DNA from: Colius striatus
Taxonomy: Eukaryota; Chordata; Aves; Coliiformes; Coliidae
Reading direction: 5' to 3'
Assembly (NCBI RefSeq): GCF_028858725.1
Contig: NC_084765.1
Span: 9,875,501 to 9,939,500 of the forward strand
DNA length: 64,000 bases
Both the position numbers and the translations under genes were made by a program. Shown here one piece after another: positions 50,457 through 63,490 of this stretch. Each line of letters starts with the position of its first letter. Position 1 is the stretch's first letter. The notes below the pieces were generated by a model. It saw nothing but the letters and a program-made list of their open reading frames with translations, did not search any database and was not told the DNA's origin.

Positions 50457-50594
50457 ATGGAAGCTGAAGAAGAAGGAGCAAAAAAACTGTCAGATGTAAA
50501 CTTTGAAAACTTACCTCCCAACTACCATAATGAGTCCAACACAGAAACTAGAATTGGTAATAAAACTGTTCAGACTCATCAAGAGATTGATAAG
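50457..50594 (+). CDS. DKK3: DKK3 coding exon 2 (residues 63-108)
   Basis: The exon has an AG acceptor at 50455-50456 and a GTATGA donor at 50595, and is phase 0 at both ends. It opens with ATG and encodes [20 protein letters not shown] and then [19 protein letters not shown], ending EIDK. This aligns without gaps to the human segment from Met72 (MEAEEAAAK..., then NLPPSYHNETN). The first part continues the acidic coiled coil. Asn87 (NES) and Asn97 (NKT) are N-glycosylation sequons at the places equivalent to human Asn96 and Asn106, an offset of nine that matches the shorter exon 1. The polypyrimidine tract before the acceptor is broken by A residues. Confidence 0.97.
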
Positions 50595-51098
50595 GTATGA
50601 CAAAACATGCAGCAAGACTGCTGGTTCTTACACACCTTTTCTTCAGAAATAAAACAAGTTTTGTATGTTTTGGGGAGAAATAAGAAAATCTGGAGAAAAA
50701 CGTGCCTGAGGATGATTACTTTGGGGTTTTATTGTGTCTTATTTGCTTGCTTAGTCATTGTGTAGAGGCACATGTCATAAAAGGTTAATGTGAAATAATT
50801 TATTGTGAAAGAAGTGTCTGCTAAAAGCAGGACACGGATGTAGCTATTATATGGGTCATAAAAGAATGACCATCTCCTGCTCAGTTAGCTTCATTACAGT
50901 GACATCTTACATAGATAAGGAGGTAGCCTTGTCATCTAGTTTTTTCACCCAGATCACGATTTTATACCAGAGACAGCAAAACGGGAAGAAAAGGAAGAGA
51001 TGGGAGTAGGTTGATTATTGCAGAACGTAGGACTGAGAGTATCAAAGGACTAATAAAGAAATGTAGTTAGTGATTTTGTTCTTCTTTTGTTGTATCAG
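50595..51098 (+). other. DKK3: DKK3 intron 2
   Basis: 504 bp from GTATGA to a T-rich tract ending TGTATCAG. No repeat or other feature seen. Confidence 0.93.
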
Positions 51099-51182
51099 GT
51101 TACAGATAACAAAACTGGATCAACAGTTTTTTCTGAGACAGTTATTACATCTATAAAAGATGGAGAAAACAAAAGAAATCAT
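51099..51182 (+). CDS. DKK3: DKK3 coding exon 3 (residues 109-136)
   Basis: An 84-bp exon between TATCAG and GTAAGT, phase 0 at both ends. It encodes [20 protein letters not shown] followed by DGENKRNH, the well-kept linker before the first cysteine-rich domain (human [19 protein letters not shown]). Asn112 in NKT is the third glycosylation sequon, equivalent to human Asn121. The next exon should begin with the Glu-Cys-Ile-Ile segment of the first Dickkopf cysteine domain. I searched both the expected residues and plausible codons by eye through to 64000 and did not find it, so the CDS is incomplete in this window. Confidence 0.96.
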
Positions 51183-51532
51183 GTAAGTGAAACATTTTTT
51201 TATTTTGAAAATGAAACAAATGTGTTGGAGTTCCTCATTTACGAGAAGATGTTTTAGTTCACCTAGAAAAATTTCTGGATGCTTCAAAACACACAAAACC
51301 GTTAGGAGTAAGCAGTCAAAAATGTTTGTGCTTTTTAATTAATTTAATTTAGGAATGTTATTAGTTGGAAGACAAGTTTCAATGTTTTAATTGAGCTGTT
51401 TCATCTGAATATTCAATTAGTCTGTCAAAATGTTTGTACTCAAATAGAAAAGATAATTACACGGCCCTTTCCAGTGAGTGTTGGTAAACCTTTAGTGTAA
51501 CAGTGCTTCATATATATCCACTGTGTGCTCTT
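51183..51532 (+). other. DKK3: Start of DKK3 intron 3
   Basis: It begins GTAAGTGAAAC. AT-rich and featureless up to the CR1 insertion. Confidence 0.88.
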
Positions 51533-53163
51533 ATAGAATCATAGAATCATAGAATGGTAGGGGTTGGAAGGGACCTTTAGAGATCATCTAGTCCAACTCC
51601 CCTGCAGAAGCAGGTCATCTAGATCCGGTCGCATAAGAACATGCCCAGGTGGGTCTTGGAGACCTCCAAAGAAGGAGACTCCACAATCCCTCTGGGCAGC
51701 CTGTGCCAGGGCTCCATCACCTGAACAGTGAAATAGTTTTTTCTTATGTTTATGTGGAACTTTTTGTGTTCCAGCTTCATCCCATCACCCCTTATCCTGT
51801 TACTATCTACTATAGAAAAAAGGGATGTCACAACCTCCTGACACCCACCCTTTAGATATTTATAAATGTTCATAAGATTCCCCCACAGTCTCCAGACTAA
51901 ACAGCCCCAGTTCCCGCAGCCTTTCCTCGTATGAAAGATGTTCCCATCCCCTGATCATCTTGGTGGCCCTGTGCTGGACTTCCTCCAGAAATTCTTTGTC
52001 CCTCTTGAGCTGAGGAGCCCAGAACCGGACACAGTACTCCAGATGAGGCCTCACCAGGGCAGAGTAGAGAGGGAGAAGAATCTCCCTTGACCTGCTGGCC
52101 ACACTCTTCTTGATGCATCCCAGGATGCCATTGGCCTTCTTGGCCACGAGGGCACATTGCTGGCTCATATTTAGTTTATTATCAACCAGGACTCCCAGGT
52201 CTCTTTGCAGAGCTGCTCTTCAGCAGTTCTACCCCCAGCCTGTACTGGTTCATGGGGTTGTTCCTTCCCAGATGCAGGACTCTGCACTTGTCCTTGTTGA
52301 ACCTCATGAGGTTCCTCTCTGCCCAACTCTCAAGCTGGTTGAGATCCCGCTGAATGGCAGCACAGCCTTCTGGGGAATCAGCCAGTCCTCCCAGTTTGGT
52401 GCCATCAGGGAACTTGCTGAGGGTACACTCTGTCCCCTCATCCAGGTCGTTGATGAAGATGTTGAACAAGACTGGCCCCAGAATCAATCCCTGTGGAACT
52501 CCACTGGCCACAGGCCTCTAACTTGATTCTGTGCCATTGATCACCACCCTCTGGGCTCTGTCATTCAGCTCTCGATCCACCTCACTGTCCACTCACCCAA
52601 GCCACACTGGTTGAGCTTTCTGATGAGGATGTTATGGGAGATAGTGTCAGAAGCCTTGCTGAAGTCAAGGTAGATGACATCTGCTGCTCTCCGCTCATCT
52701 AGCCAGCGGGTTATGCACTCATAGAAAGCATCAGGTTAGTCAAACAGGATTTCCTCTTGGTGAAGCCATGTTAACTCCCCCAATAACCATCTTATCCTTC
52801 ATATGTTCAGTGATACCATTCAGGATGAGTTGTTCCATCACTTTTCCAGGGATGGAGGTGAGGCTGACCGGCCTGTAGTTTCCTGGGTCGTCCTTCTTGC
52901 CCTTTTTGAAGACTGGTGTGACATTGGCCCTTCTCCAGTCCTCAGACACCTTACCTGTCCTCCATGGTTGTTCAAAAATGATGCAGAGAGACTTAGCAAT
53001 CACATCAGCCAGCTCCCTCAGCACTCTAGGATGCATCCCATCAGGACCCATTGACTTATGAGCCTTAAGCTTGGCCAACAAGTCTTTAACCTCTTCCTCT
53101 TCCACCCAGGGCAAGTCCTCTGCTGTCCTGGCCATCCTGTTATCCTTGCCGGACTTGCTTTTC
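51533..53163 (-). mobile_element. CR1 non-LTR retrotransposon, 1.6 kb, antisense in DKK3 intron 3
   Basis: The largest transposon in the window. The 3' end is at the left (tandem ATAGAATC repeats from 51533) and the 5' truncation is near 53163, 2 kb downstream of DKK3 exon 3. On the - strand three broken pieces of the reverse transcriptase ORF remain. 53165-52740 has HKSMGPDGMHPRVLREL and NYRPVSLTSIPGKVMEQL. 52511-52182 has [20 protein letters not shown] and [17 protein letters not shown]. 52168-51860 has the C-terminal [15 protein letters not shown]. Frame breaks lie between 52740 and 52511 and near 52175. The catalytic FADD box reads FPDG, so the enzyme would be inactive. Two close copies of the C-terminal part lie at 25490 and 39765. 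Confidence 0.96.
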
Positions 53164-56100
53164 ATAAATCATTACTTTACAGACTTTTAACACTAGAAAA
53201 TAAACCCCAAATTGTCTGTTGTGAGGAGTCTGTGGAACAACATATGGTTCTATTTTCAGCCTAAAGTAGTGGTGGATACTGATTGTGAAATGTCACTTTG
53301 GGGAAGGAGGGAAGGGCAGGACAATAAATTCCTCTCTGCTCTGAAAATTGATTGTTTAAGGATTCTCAAAGTTTAAAAGATCAAGAATATTTTTACCTGA
53401 GACTTGTAAACACAGGGACAGTTGTTAAACAGCAGTATTCCCATGAGAAATTCAGCACTTACCAATACCTGGAAGAACTGTTATGTTTTCTTCAGTTATA
53501 ATCTCACCAAAGTGGACTTTTTTGTGTTGTCATAAAGACAAGAATTGCCAGTGTTTCCTCTGATGAAGCTGACTTCATCTAACTGACAGTTTGTGGTTTA
53601 ATTTACTTTAACATGCCCTGGCTTTTTCTAGAGTAACTTTCTCCCAGTTCTTTCCCAGAAGCAGCTCTTCAGCTATTTTATAAAACATTAAACAAAACAA
53701 TTAATGACCGTAGTTCCCATTTTTAGTGTGCATAAAACCTGAAATTGGTGCATCTTTTCTGCTGTCATCCTCTAAGTTTTCCCTCTTTCAGCTCATGTTT
53801 TTATACTCCTATGAAAGTTTGAGAATGGCAAGTAGCAAAATAAAGTTGCTTATGTCTGCTGTACTTTTTTTTTACTGTTTTGCAAAGCTCATAGATGAAG
53901 TGCAAAGTGAAGGTACAAAATAAATTGCAACAGCTCTTAGCTATGGCTTGGTTTTATACAAAGTGTTAACATACTCCAAAATGCCTTTTAATAGTATGTG
54001 TAACGAAGGTAATCTTAAATGCTTTTTTCAAGCAAATATGGTCATCATCTTTGTGCACTACAAAGGCAAACTTCAGCCTTCTTAGCGCTGGGACACAACA
54101 CTAGTTTTGTTTCATAATTGGCTTGCTTGTGGCATCTGATTATTTTTCACACCTCTAAAATATCTTTCTAAGCTATCTTTCTCCAATGATTATGCAAAGT
54201 TCCTTATAAGCTTCATATATCAAGTAACATCTGTGTTTTCCTTATGGGAAGGTTGCCTCACTTAGCAAGCCCTTGCTGTGTCCAGAACCAATACCATGAT
54301 TAGTCTTCCAGCTCAGGAATTTGAGAGCTGAATACAAATTTCTCTCCAACTTCATGGTAGCGGTCTTTATGCAGTTACAAAATGAGCATAATCAGGACTG
54401 ATCACGTTAATTCCTAATCATTTAAGTCTTGGGGCACTTTATTCATCAACATCCTTTCTGCAGCAGCTGCTGAAACGAAACTGCGTTTGTTAATGTTTAT
54501 TTCCCTTCTCACACTCATTTTGAACTTTCAGCATGCCCATGGTACAAACACCTTATTTAGAGCTTGCCAAGTTAGAGAAAAAACTAAATGGGAAAAGCAA
54601 CCAACAGATGTATTTGGTTGTTATTTAAGGAGAGTGGACAAACATGCAAAGATTAACTTGACTAAGAGATGCCTAAACAGAAGTGAATCTGAAAATACTT
54701 GAAAACTTAAAATATTAAGGAGGAATGTGAATTGGTTAGGGTAATACAAGAGTGAAGAACTGTTGTAGGAGTAATGGCACGAGACTGAGAATTGGATAAT
54801 CTGGGTTATAGTAGGAAAAAAATGATGCTAAAGAGAGATCTAAATTTTGTCCAAAATAAAGAGCTTAGATCTGTAAACTTAAGGCAAAAGTATTGCTAAG
54901 GTGAGTTGCACAAAACTTTGCATTGGCCCCTTAGGTCATTTTTATATACATAAATTTTCCTATTTGAGGAGTTGTGTGACATTGTGGGATGTCCCAGTCA
55001 CTTCCCAGGCCGCAGGTTTCGCAGACCACTACATAGTGGAAGAATAATTCTGCTTCTTTGGTGCTCATTTTAAATTTTAGCAATAAAATAGTACATGTAT
55101 AGGTTTTGTATTCTCCAGGTATTTATATATGGAAGCCCTTTGAAAGCTGTTTGGAGATTATCTCAGTGGATCTCTAAATACAGCTAGTATATGCTGTTCT
55201 CTAACACACATCCTCAGTACTCATGAGTGATTCATTCTGCTGTTTAGTATAAGCAACAAGAGGTTTGAGTAATTGTAGCTATAAGTATTGACAGCCGTTT
55301 GAAAAGGGCAATGCTAATATTTGGTTCTGTGGATGGAGAGTTTGGTTGCAGAGGCTGTAGGGAGCCAGCCACTGGGAACAGGACCTCTATTCTGATGCTA
55401 TTCCCACAGCCTTCAGATAGGTGCCCCTTTAGAATGGCACCTTTGATTTTATTTCCAATCTGCCAAGTAAAAGAAATAGGTACATGTTATTACTCAAGCT
55501 CAATTTCTGTGCTTGCAGGGAAACTGATTGCTGAAAACTAGACCTCTTTTATAGATTTGGTTTATAGGCTTAACTTTTAAATGTTAAGAATTCCCACAGC
55601 TCCTGCACTTCAGGCACAAAATTGGGTGGTAAATACAAGAATTCATAAAACACCTTAGCAAACCACCTGCTCTGAAATGTAAACTCTGTATGGTATACTA
55701 CTGCACTAATTAGTAATAACTGGAACCCAGCAACCCTCAGCTCACCTTTACTCTCTGAACCAAGTAAAAAGCCACTCAAATCACTGAAAGTTTTTTCTGG
55801 TGACATTTCTGGGCTTTGAGATGTGATGCAAAAGCCTCTCGGGTACACAAAGATCTATGTTGTGACGGTTCAATAATGAATTCACATACTGTCTGGAAGG
55901 AAACTCGGCACTGGAGAAGCAGCTTCACAGAAAATGGGTTGTGTCTGCTTTTTAAATCCCACTCTTGTGCCACCCCCATGTCCCCCCAAAACAGACACAA
56001 ATACACATAGATATAGTGCATACCAATAAGTATATACACAGACATAGGGTGCAGATACACTGTTATATATACTTGAGCTTACTATTGGAAATGAAATCTG

Positions 56101-56896
56101 CAAGATAACCAATGTTCCATAGATAAGTATTTGAGCCTTAAACTGAGGATAAGGCATAATCTTCCCCCTCACACACACTTTTCCCTCTCAGTATTTCTTC
56201 TTGGCTTTGCATCGCAAAAGTATTCTCTGTAGACTGCGTTCCTGACGGTGTTTTAATGGCCAGAAGACTATCAGTATTTTAAGGCTCCAGAAGAGGAATT
56301 GGGCTGCTTGCTGTTTCTGGCAACACAATCCAGTTCTTTGGAGGTGCTGCATTATTTGGAGGCGCCGTTTACATTCCCAGACTAACATTCACTTTCTCAG
56401 ATGTCAGTGAGGACTGACAGTCACCAGCATAGACGTCAGGCTTTGATCCAACAGCCGTGGATCTTTAAAGAGTCCGAATACAGGCAAGAGGTAGCTTGAT
56501 ACGTGTGTTTGTGTGTCTCTGCAGGGTTTTACATCCACTTCTTGGTTTTACAGCTCAAATACTTACCTGGGGAACACTGGTTAGCTTGCAAATTTCATTT
56601 CCAATTGTTAGCTCAAGTACAGGCCACAGGTAAAATAACGACCTTCTTTAATATCATTTAAAAATCAAAGCATCCAGGCTTCTCGACTAGTCCTGTTTCA
56701 GTTGTGAACTGGAAGAGTGCTGTGCATTTCTCATTTGGCTTTGGCACTTCTGCCTGTCTTTGATGGTAGAGGCTTTTGAGGGCTTGACTGTGCCTTCTCA
56801 TTAGTGACACAGTACAGGTCAAAGTTTCTTTGTGGGAGAGTAAAGAGAGGTGTCTCCAGTGTGATTCTGTGCAAGGTGCTTGTTTTCTCTGCAAAA

Positions 56897-56910
56897 GTGT
56901 GTGTGTGTGT
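56897..56910. repeat. (GT)7 microsatellite
   Basis: A short, pure GT dinucleotide run. Confidence 0.75.
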
Positions 56911-59900
56911 CTGTATGCACACATGTCTTTGGCACCCACCTTCTGCAAATACAGCAGGTGGTTAGTAAGTGATTTCAAACACTCTCAGGTCTCTAGGAGA
57001 CAGGCCCTGTGATACCAGACCTTTATTTCTGTGGTTAGAGGCCGCTGTTTGGATCTCTGCAGCTCTGAACAGGGAGGAAGGACTGTATCACTGTGGAACT
57101 GCTTTTGCCAGCTGATCTGACAGATTCTGGAAGTGACCGTCAGTCACATCACTAGTTTATTGGTAGAGACAGAACAGATAGCATCCCTATTAGAATGGCT
57201 TTTTTAAAAGCATTTGCGAGCTTTTATCTTCAGTGTCACAGTAAAACAGTAAAAAGAAGGAAAATAGCAGAAGAAAGAACATTAATCTCTGGGGTTTTCT
57301 TTCCCCCTTTTGTAGCGAACAATCTGTTTTAAGTGACCAAGCTGTCGCACTTCATAACCAAGCTTCCACTTCTCCACAGATATCCAGGACTGCTAAAGTA
57401 ACTGCTTGATTCTTATTTGGGCAACTTCTCTATGATTTCACTAAGAATGTTCTCGAGCACATATACTGGAGTTGCTGTCTTTTATGATTCATACTCTTCC
57501 AGGGAGAGGAGTTCCTACCAGTGTTGAAGAGAAAAGGAGCTTTCAAAATAGAGGACAGTTTTTCCATCGGCAGCACTGCAGGAGGGGAGCTGATGGCAGA
57601 AACTCAAACCTGCAGCATCTTGGACTTGACTTCTGCTCCCTTTGCTATGCTAGTGTCCCAAAACAAGTGCTTTGGGAATCTCAGTCCTACCTTTGGGTCC
57701 AATTTTTTTGTTTCATTTTTCACAAAACTTTTGGTCCCTCATGACTTGCACAACAACAGCCTTAAACTATCAGTAGACACACTAAGTGCATTCCTGGGTT
57801 GAAATGCTGGTCTGTGTCTGGCCAAAACCCCCATAATATCTAAATCTGGTAGTTTTTGTATGCTTAATAATTTAGTTGGTTAACACTCTTAGTTTTGCTT
57901 TTCAGTTAACTGTCCAGCCTGCTCTTTTGATGTAACTTGCTACATGAATCATGTTGTGACTAGTACAGTTCTTTTCAAAACATCCCACCCTTTAGGTAGT
58001 TCTTAGTGTAGGAGCAGATAAGGCAAACTGTACTTCCTAGTTAATGTTCCAGGAGAGAATTAAGAGATCTGAATGAACTGTGTCAGTGTTTTTCAAGTTT
58101 ATATACTACACAGTAACCTGAATAGATTATTACAATTATAATATAGGCTAAAGCTTTCTGAACAAATGAAGCATTAATAGCTTACAATGGTAATCAGTTA
58201 AAAAAGTGATCCATAGTTTCACTAGCCTTTTATAAGCAGAATACCTGAATGCTGTTTCACTTTCTTTTGTCACATTCAGTTGACACTTTTTAAGTCATAG
58301 CTTACATTTTAAAACAAAACATATCTTGTAGCTTAGGTTCCCATCCAGTCCCAATCCACCTAAATTCCTGCAGAAAAACTAAGTATTTTGTGGTTTTTTT
58401 AATATTACCATGCAAACTTACCCTCAGTTCTTTCTCTCGCACAACCTCTCCAAGGCAGTGTGGTGCTCTGAGTTTACCAACCTGTTTGATGCTAGCAATC
58501 TGCTCAAAGTCTGCACTTATTCCACTAGAAAAGGTATTAAGTAGCTATGCAAACAGAAGCTAGGTGTTGAGCCTTTGAGGAAAGAGCATTGTGACTGCAG
58601 TCCTGAGAGGCCCAAATACCCATGTTTTGTTTCAAAACAAGCAAATCTATCCCCTGGCTTGTTTCAGAGAGCCAGGGCTCTTCAGCCAGGCAGAATTCAG
58701 ACATTCTGAACATTTTACCGAAACCCCTTTTTTCTCTAATCTTTTCAGTTTAGTCTTGGCAAGGTAGAATATGAAGCTGGGGAAAGGTGCAAATAGCCAA
58801 TGAAGACAAGTAGCTTATGTTTGTTATTATGTTGTTATATTGTCAAAAATAGTGTGGAGAATGGTGCAAAGGGAAAGAGATTGCAGCCAAAGATGAGAGA
58901 AGTGTACACTAGTGTTTGAATTGCTCTTATTAATCTGGAATACTTTTAGGTTATGAATCTTGTAGAGCAAGGGACATGTCTTTCTTGTATGAAAGGTGTG
59001 GTGGAATGTGCATGTACCTCTGAGTATTCATATGGAACTCTATAAGCAGCAAATGCTTCTTAGTGATGCAAAAGCTATTAAGCGTTTTAATTTAGCTCAT
59101 GGAAGACAGGAGGGGTTTATTGTCAGTGTGTCTCTAAAGGCAGCATTTTTGCTAATCATCTGATGTACACGGAACTGTAACCAAAAAAGTTTGCATGTTA
59201 GCCTCAGTGAATGATCTGTCATAAGGAGTTTGAAAAGCATGTGTCAACTCTGATCCTGCCTGATCTTTGAGGAAGAAGGCAGGAAACCTCTGTGATTGTC
59301 AGGTGAGGTATGTCTCATACAGCTTAGTGTTCACATCTTTATTTATTAGTCCATCCTGAGTTGGCTTGTTTTATCAGAGCTACAGAGCTGTGTAGAAAGT
59401 TATGGATCCACACAGAGAATCAGGAGTGGATCCCATGTACAAACATAAGATGGTTTTGTAATACTATAATGCTGCAATGACCATGATGTGCAGAAAAGTG
59501 AGACTGCAGTTTCCATGGACTCAGATATCATGCTTGCTGACGCTGAAGAAACAAGCAGGTGTAAACAGCTGCTAGACCTTATCAAAGTGAAGAGAAGCAA
59601 GGTGCCTTTTGCTGAGAGGTGAGGCAAACCAGACAGGTGTTTCAGCTGAGAACACAACAACCAAAGGTCAGAGAACACAGATAATTATCCCTTTTTTTGG
59701 TCTTAAATAGTAGCTTGGATTTATGGGCAAATAACTAATGCAACAGTAAAGGAGTTACTTCTGATTAAAGGTATCAAGGCTTTAGTTTGTGTCGCTGGGA
59801 GTCTGAAATTGTTCAGAAAACTTCAGTAAATTTACTTTGCTAGAAACATAAAAAATATATTAAAAAGTGACCAGGATTTCTTTTCTGTTATTTACTGGCT

Positions 59901-62900
59901 CAGCTTAGTGTCAGAGTTTTTGTCCGTCAAGTTAGGCAAACAAAGTGATGTAGTACTAATACATATTCTGAAAGTAACATTCTTCATTGGTAATCCAGGT
60001 CTATGCCTGTGTTTAGGGCTGTTTTAAAATTTGCCAGACCCTCATGTGCTCTGATGTATTCCCGTTCCAGGTAAACTCCAAAGGAAAAGAATATTTTTAC
60101 ATAAAATCAAACTGGCAGAAGAATCGCCTCACCATTTTTACCTACCTGGACTGTTACCCTTTAAACAGCTAAATATTGAGAACAGAAAGATTTTCTTGGA
60201 GTAAATTTCCCCTCACCACAATTAAACTATTCCTGTAACACTGCAGCAGTGCCTGGAATTGATTCTGTGTTCTAGGTAGTGGTTAGTAAAAGCACAACAG
60301 TAAACCAGTAAGTGTTCTCCAGAAGGCTACAAAACAGACTTTCTCTTAGAGATTCAGTACCCACTCACTGCTTCATCAGTGTCCAACAGAGTCATGCACC
60401 ACTTCTAAAGCTTACAGCATTATTGTTAGTTGTGGAAATAAATTCTGTGCTGTCTGAAACTTTTCATCTCTGGGGAGGCAGCCATCATGTTCAGTCATCT
60501 GCCTCTTCCTTGTTCTGCAAACGAGCCGTAGTAAGAGAGTAGCGTATATCAAAGAGTGGTTGTTTACCTTTCCCCTGGTTTTAGTTCAGTCTTCTCACCC
60601 GTGACATGCTGAGTTTGTGGAATCAAGGCTGTCCAAATGTCTTTTGCAGATTGTGTCCAAGCTGTAGGGAGATATAAAACACCATGAATGCTTTAACTTT
60701 CTGACTCTACTAGATCTACATATTTATCCTAGGAGACACTAAAAGAATTTTTGTCTTCTGTGTAAGGTAACAGTCACTGTCAGGAGAGTGAATCTTTTAT
60801 GTGAGGTGGTGACAATTCTGTGATCTACTGACATGTGTTAGGAGACTGTGGTATGGGTTGTCTTTGGACAGTAGTGAAAGTTCATCAGCAATATTCCTTT
60901 CCTCTGGACAGACCCATGTTGCAAAAGTAATCACACGAAAGGAAGAGCTTTAAGGCAAAAGAGAAGTTTTTTCCACGTCTTGATGATGTGGTTTAATCCA
61001 TTGGCTCCAGCAGATGCTTATCTGGGATTTTAGCTGAAACCATGTTATCAAATTAAGCAGCAAGCTTTAGCTGGTAGGGTAACAACAGTAGCAAAGACTT
61101 TAGGAAATACAGGCTACAGTTCCAGATGTAAAGAATAAATGTTATGTCTTTTCATTTTCTGTTTACATCTGTTACAATCTCGGAATGACCAAGATGCACA
61201 GGTTACAGCTGAATGGATTAAACCTGCTGTTGGTTTACATCTGTATTGTCATAGGTAAGGTGGCACAATGGTACCAATTCACCATGGCTAGAAGGTTGGC
61301 CCAGTAACACCTCCTTTCACATGCGTTGAGTCTGACTCATCTCTTACCTTTTCCTGGGCTGTAGGAGGGAAATATTTATCAAGATCAGTAGAATGACACA
61401 GGTTTTGTGCAGAATAAATGGAGTCTATGACCGCTTGGCCTTTTGTGCAGTTTTTTATGGTCGGGCAGAGGTGTGAGATGCTCCTAGTTCAGCTTGATGG
61501 TGTTTTGTGCTATGACTTACTAAGGTAAAGCATGGAAGCTGAAGGAAAGTAGTAAAATTTGTTTCATCAAAGATTTGGCAGATGTGAGAAAAAGCCCACT
61601 CTAGAATGGCAGCTTCAATGTATTCCATTGAGAAATGCATTTCACTGTTAGCTGAGTAAGACTTGCTTTGTCCTTCCTCCCATCTGATTCAAACCCTGCA
61701 TTTTGTCATTTTTTGAGGAGTGTCTCGCTGGTCTTCTGAGGGACTCTATCACTGATAGTTAACACTGAAGAATACCACACCATTAGCTGACAAATCGTGG
61801 TTATTCACCACTACATCTTACAGAGAGAATTCCCCTCCAACTTTTCTACTTGTCCCAATTTTTACAAGTCCACTTCTCCCTTTCAAATAGTAATGTATCG
61901 TAATTGGTAAAAAGATACACAGGGTGGGGTGGGAGTTTTGGATTTGTTGACTTATTTGTCTGGAAATGAATCATAGCCTATTCTGTGACTTCACATGAGG
62001 AATTCCTCAAACTCCTTCCCTTAGAAAGTCCAGTCCTTCCAGAGTGAGGAATAGAGAGGCTGACATCATGGTGTCAGGTGAAGGGGAACCTTACTGATCT
62101 TACCGTGTCCAAGGTATTTTGTAGCCATCAGCAAGGGAGAGTTTTGGTCTCCTAGTAGGTGTTTGTCTTGGACTTTATACATGGTAAAAATCTGTAGTAC
62201 ATTCACATTCTGGTGTGCTTTTTGCAAAGACATAACGAGAATGCTGAAGACCTTTTTCCATTTCTTCTTCATTAGTTTGTTTAGGAAATGGAATGAATAT
62301 TCATGAATAGCCATCATCTCATGTGGTTGACATCCTCTAGACACATGATTTCAGGCAGTGAATCAAATGAATTAAAAAAAAAAGGTCTCCACTGTAATCC
62401 CAACAAATGCCTTAAAGAGGAGGTCTGGAAGAAGCCTCAAAAAGTAAAAATACCAGTGTATCATATAAGAGCAAAGCACACAATATTCAGGGTTTGAAAT
62501 AGGTTCTGTGAGGGAATGGGCACCAGTTGGTGTCTTACTCTCAAGTGTGCTAGTCTTAATTCAGTGGTAAAGACTAGCAAGTAGCTATTAAATACAGAAA
62601 ACATGTTTTCAGCTGGTTTTGCACAGCTGTTTCACATCCTTGCTGTGTACAGCCACTCTGTGTTGTTTTGCTCTTATGAATTTTCAAAGTTTACATAGTT
62701 CGTTAGTGAATCACAGAAACTTTGTAGCTGCCAATTGTAGAGAGAAGAGACGCCTGCATTTAAACCTCAGCCCCTGGGCACACCATTACATGAAAGCTCT
62801 ATCTTTATATCATTACTGACTGTTTAGAAATAATGGCCCTTTAGAGCTCTGTTGCACAGTTTTACACTGTTTCCATAACTGTTATTCTATCTCAACACAT

Positions 62901-63434
62901 TTAGAATAAAAACCAAAATCTTTTAGACACAGCTGCTGGTTATCGAAGGTCAAAGATTTGTTCTCCAGTTAATAGATCCATTTCTCTATTAAGACAATTA
63001 ATTGCAAAATCATTACGAAAACTTTGTTTATAAACATACATTAGTATTTTGACCTCATTTCAAAATCTCATACTATGTGAAAAAGCCTTTCTTAACATGG
63101 GGCATTTAAACATGGAACATATGGCTATTGGTTTTGGGTCTCACATTGTCCAACTTCTTTAATTATGAATATAGGGGATTATTATAGAGTGTTTAAAAAA
63201 TTGTGTATTGAAAAAAAACCCAGTGGACTGACCATATAACATGGTGGCACCAAGGTTCCAGAAGGCCTAAAGGAAGATTTTGTTATCAGAATTCTTTCAT
63301 CTTGCTCTATAGTACACCTGACAAACAGGAGAAGTGAAATTTCTTGTTATAACCTGTCCTGCCTTCTCTAGGGCAAATTTGTGGGATGAGATAAGACTTC
63401 TGCTATTACAGACAGCCACTGCTATATGAAGCCC

Positions 63435-63490
63435 TATATACATATATGTATATAGCTATATACATGTATACACCACACACACACACACAC
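63435..63490. repeat. AT-rich palindrome followed by a CA microsatellite
   Basis: ATGTATATAG at 63446-63455 and CTATATACAT at 63456-63465 form a 20-bp palindrome with no spacer, inside alternating TA/CA sequence. A CA run follows at about 63474-63490. Such sequence is prone to cruciform or slippage changes. Confidence 0.75.
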
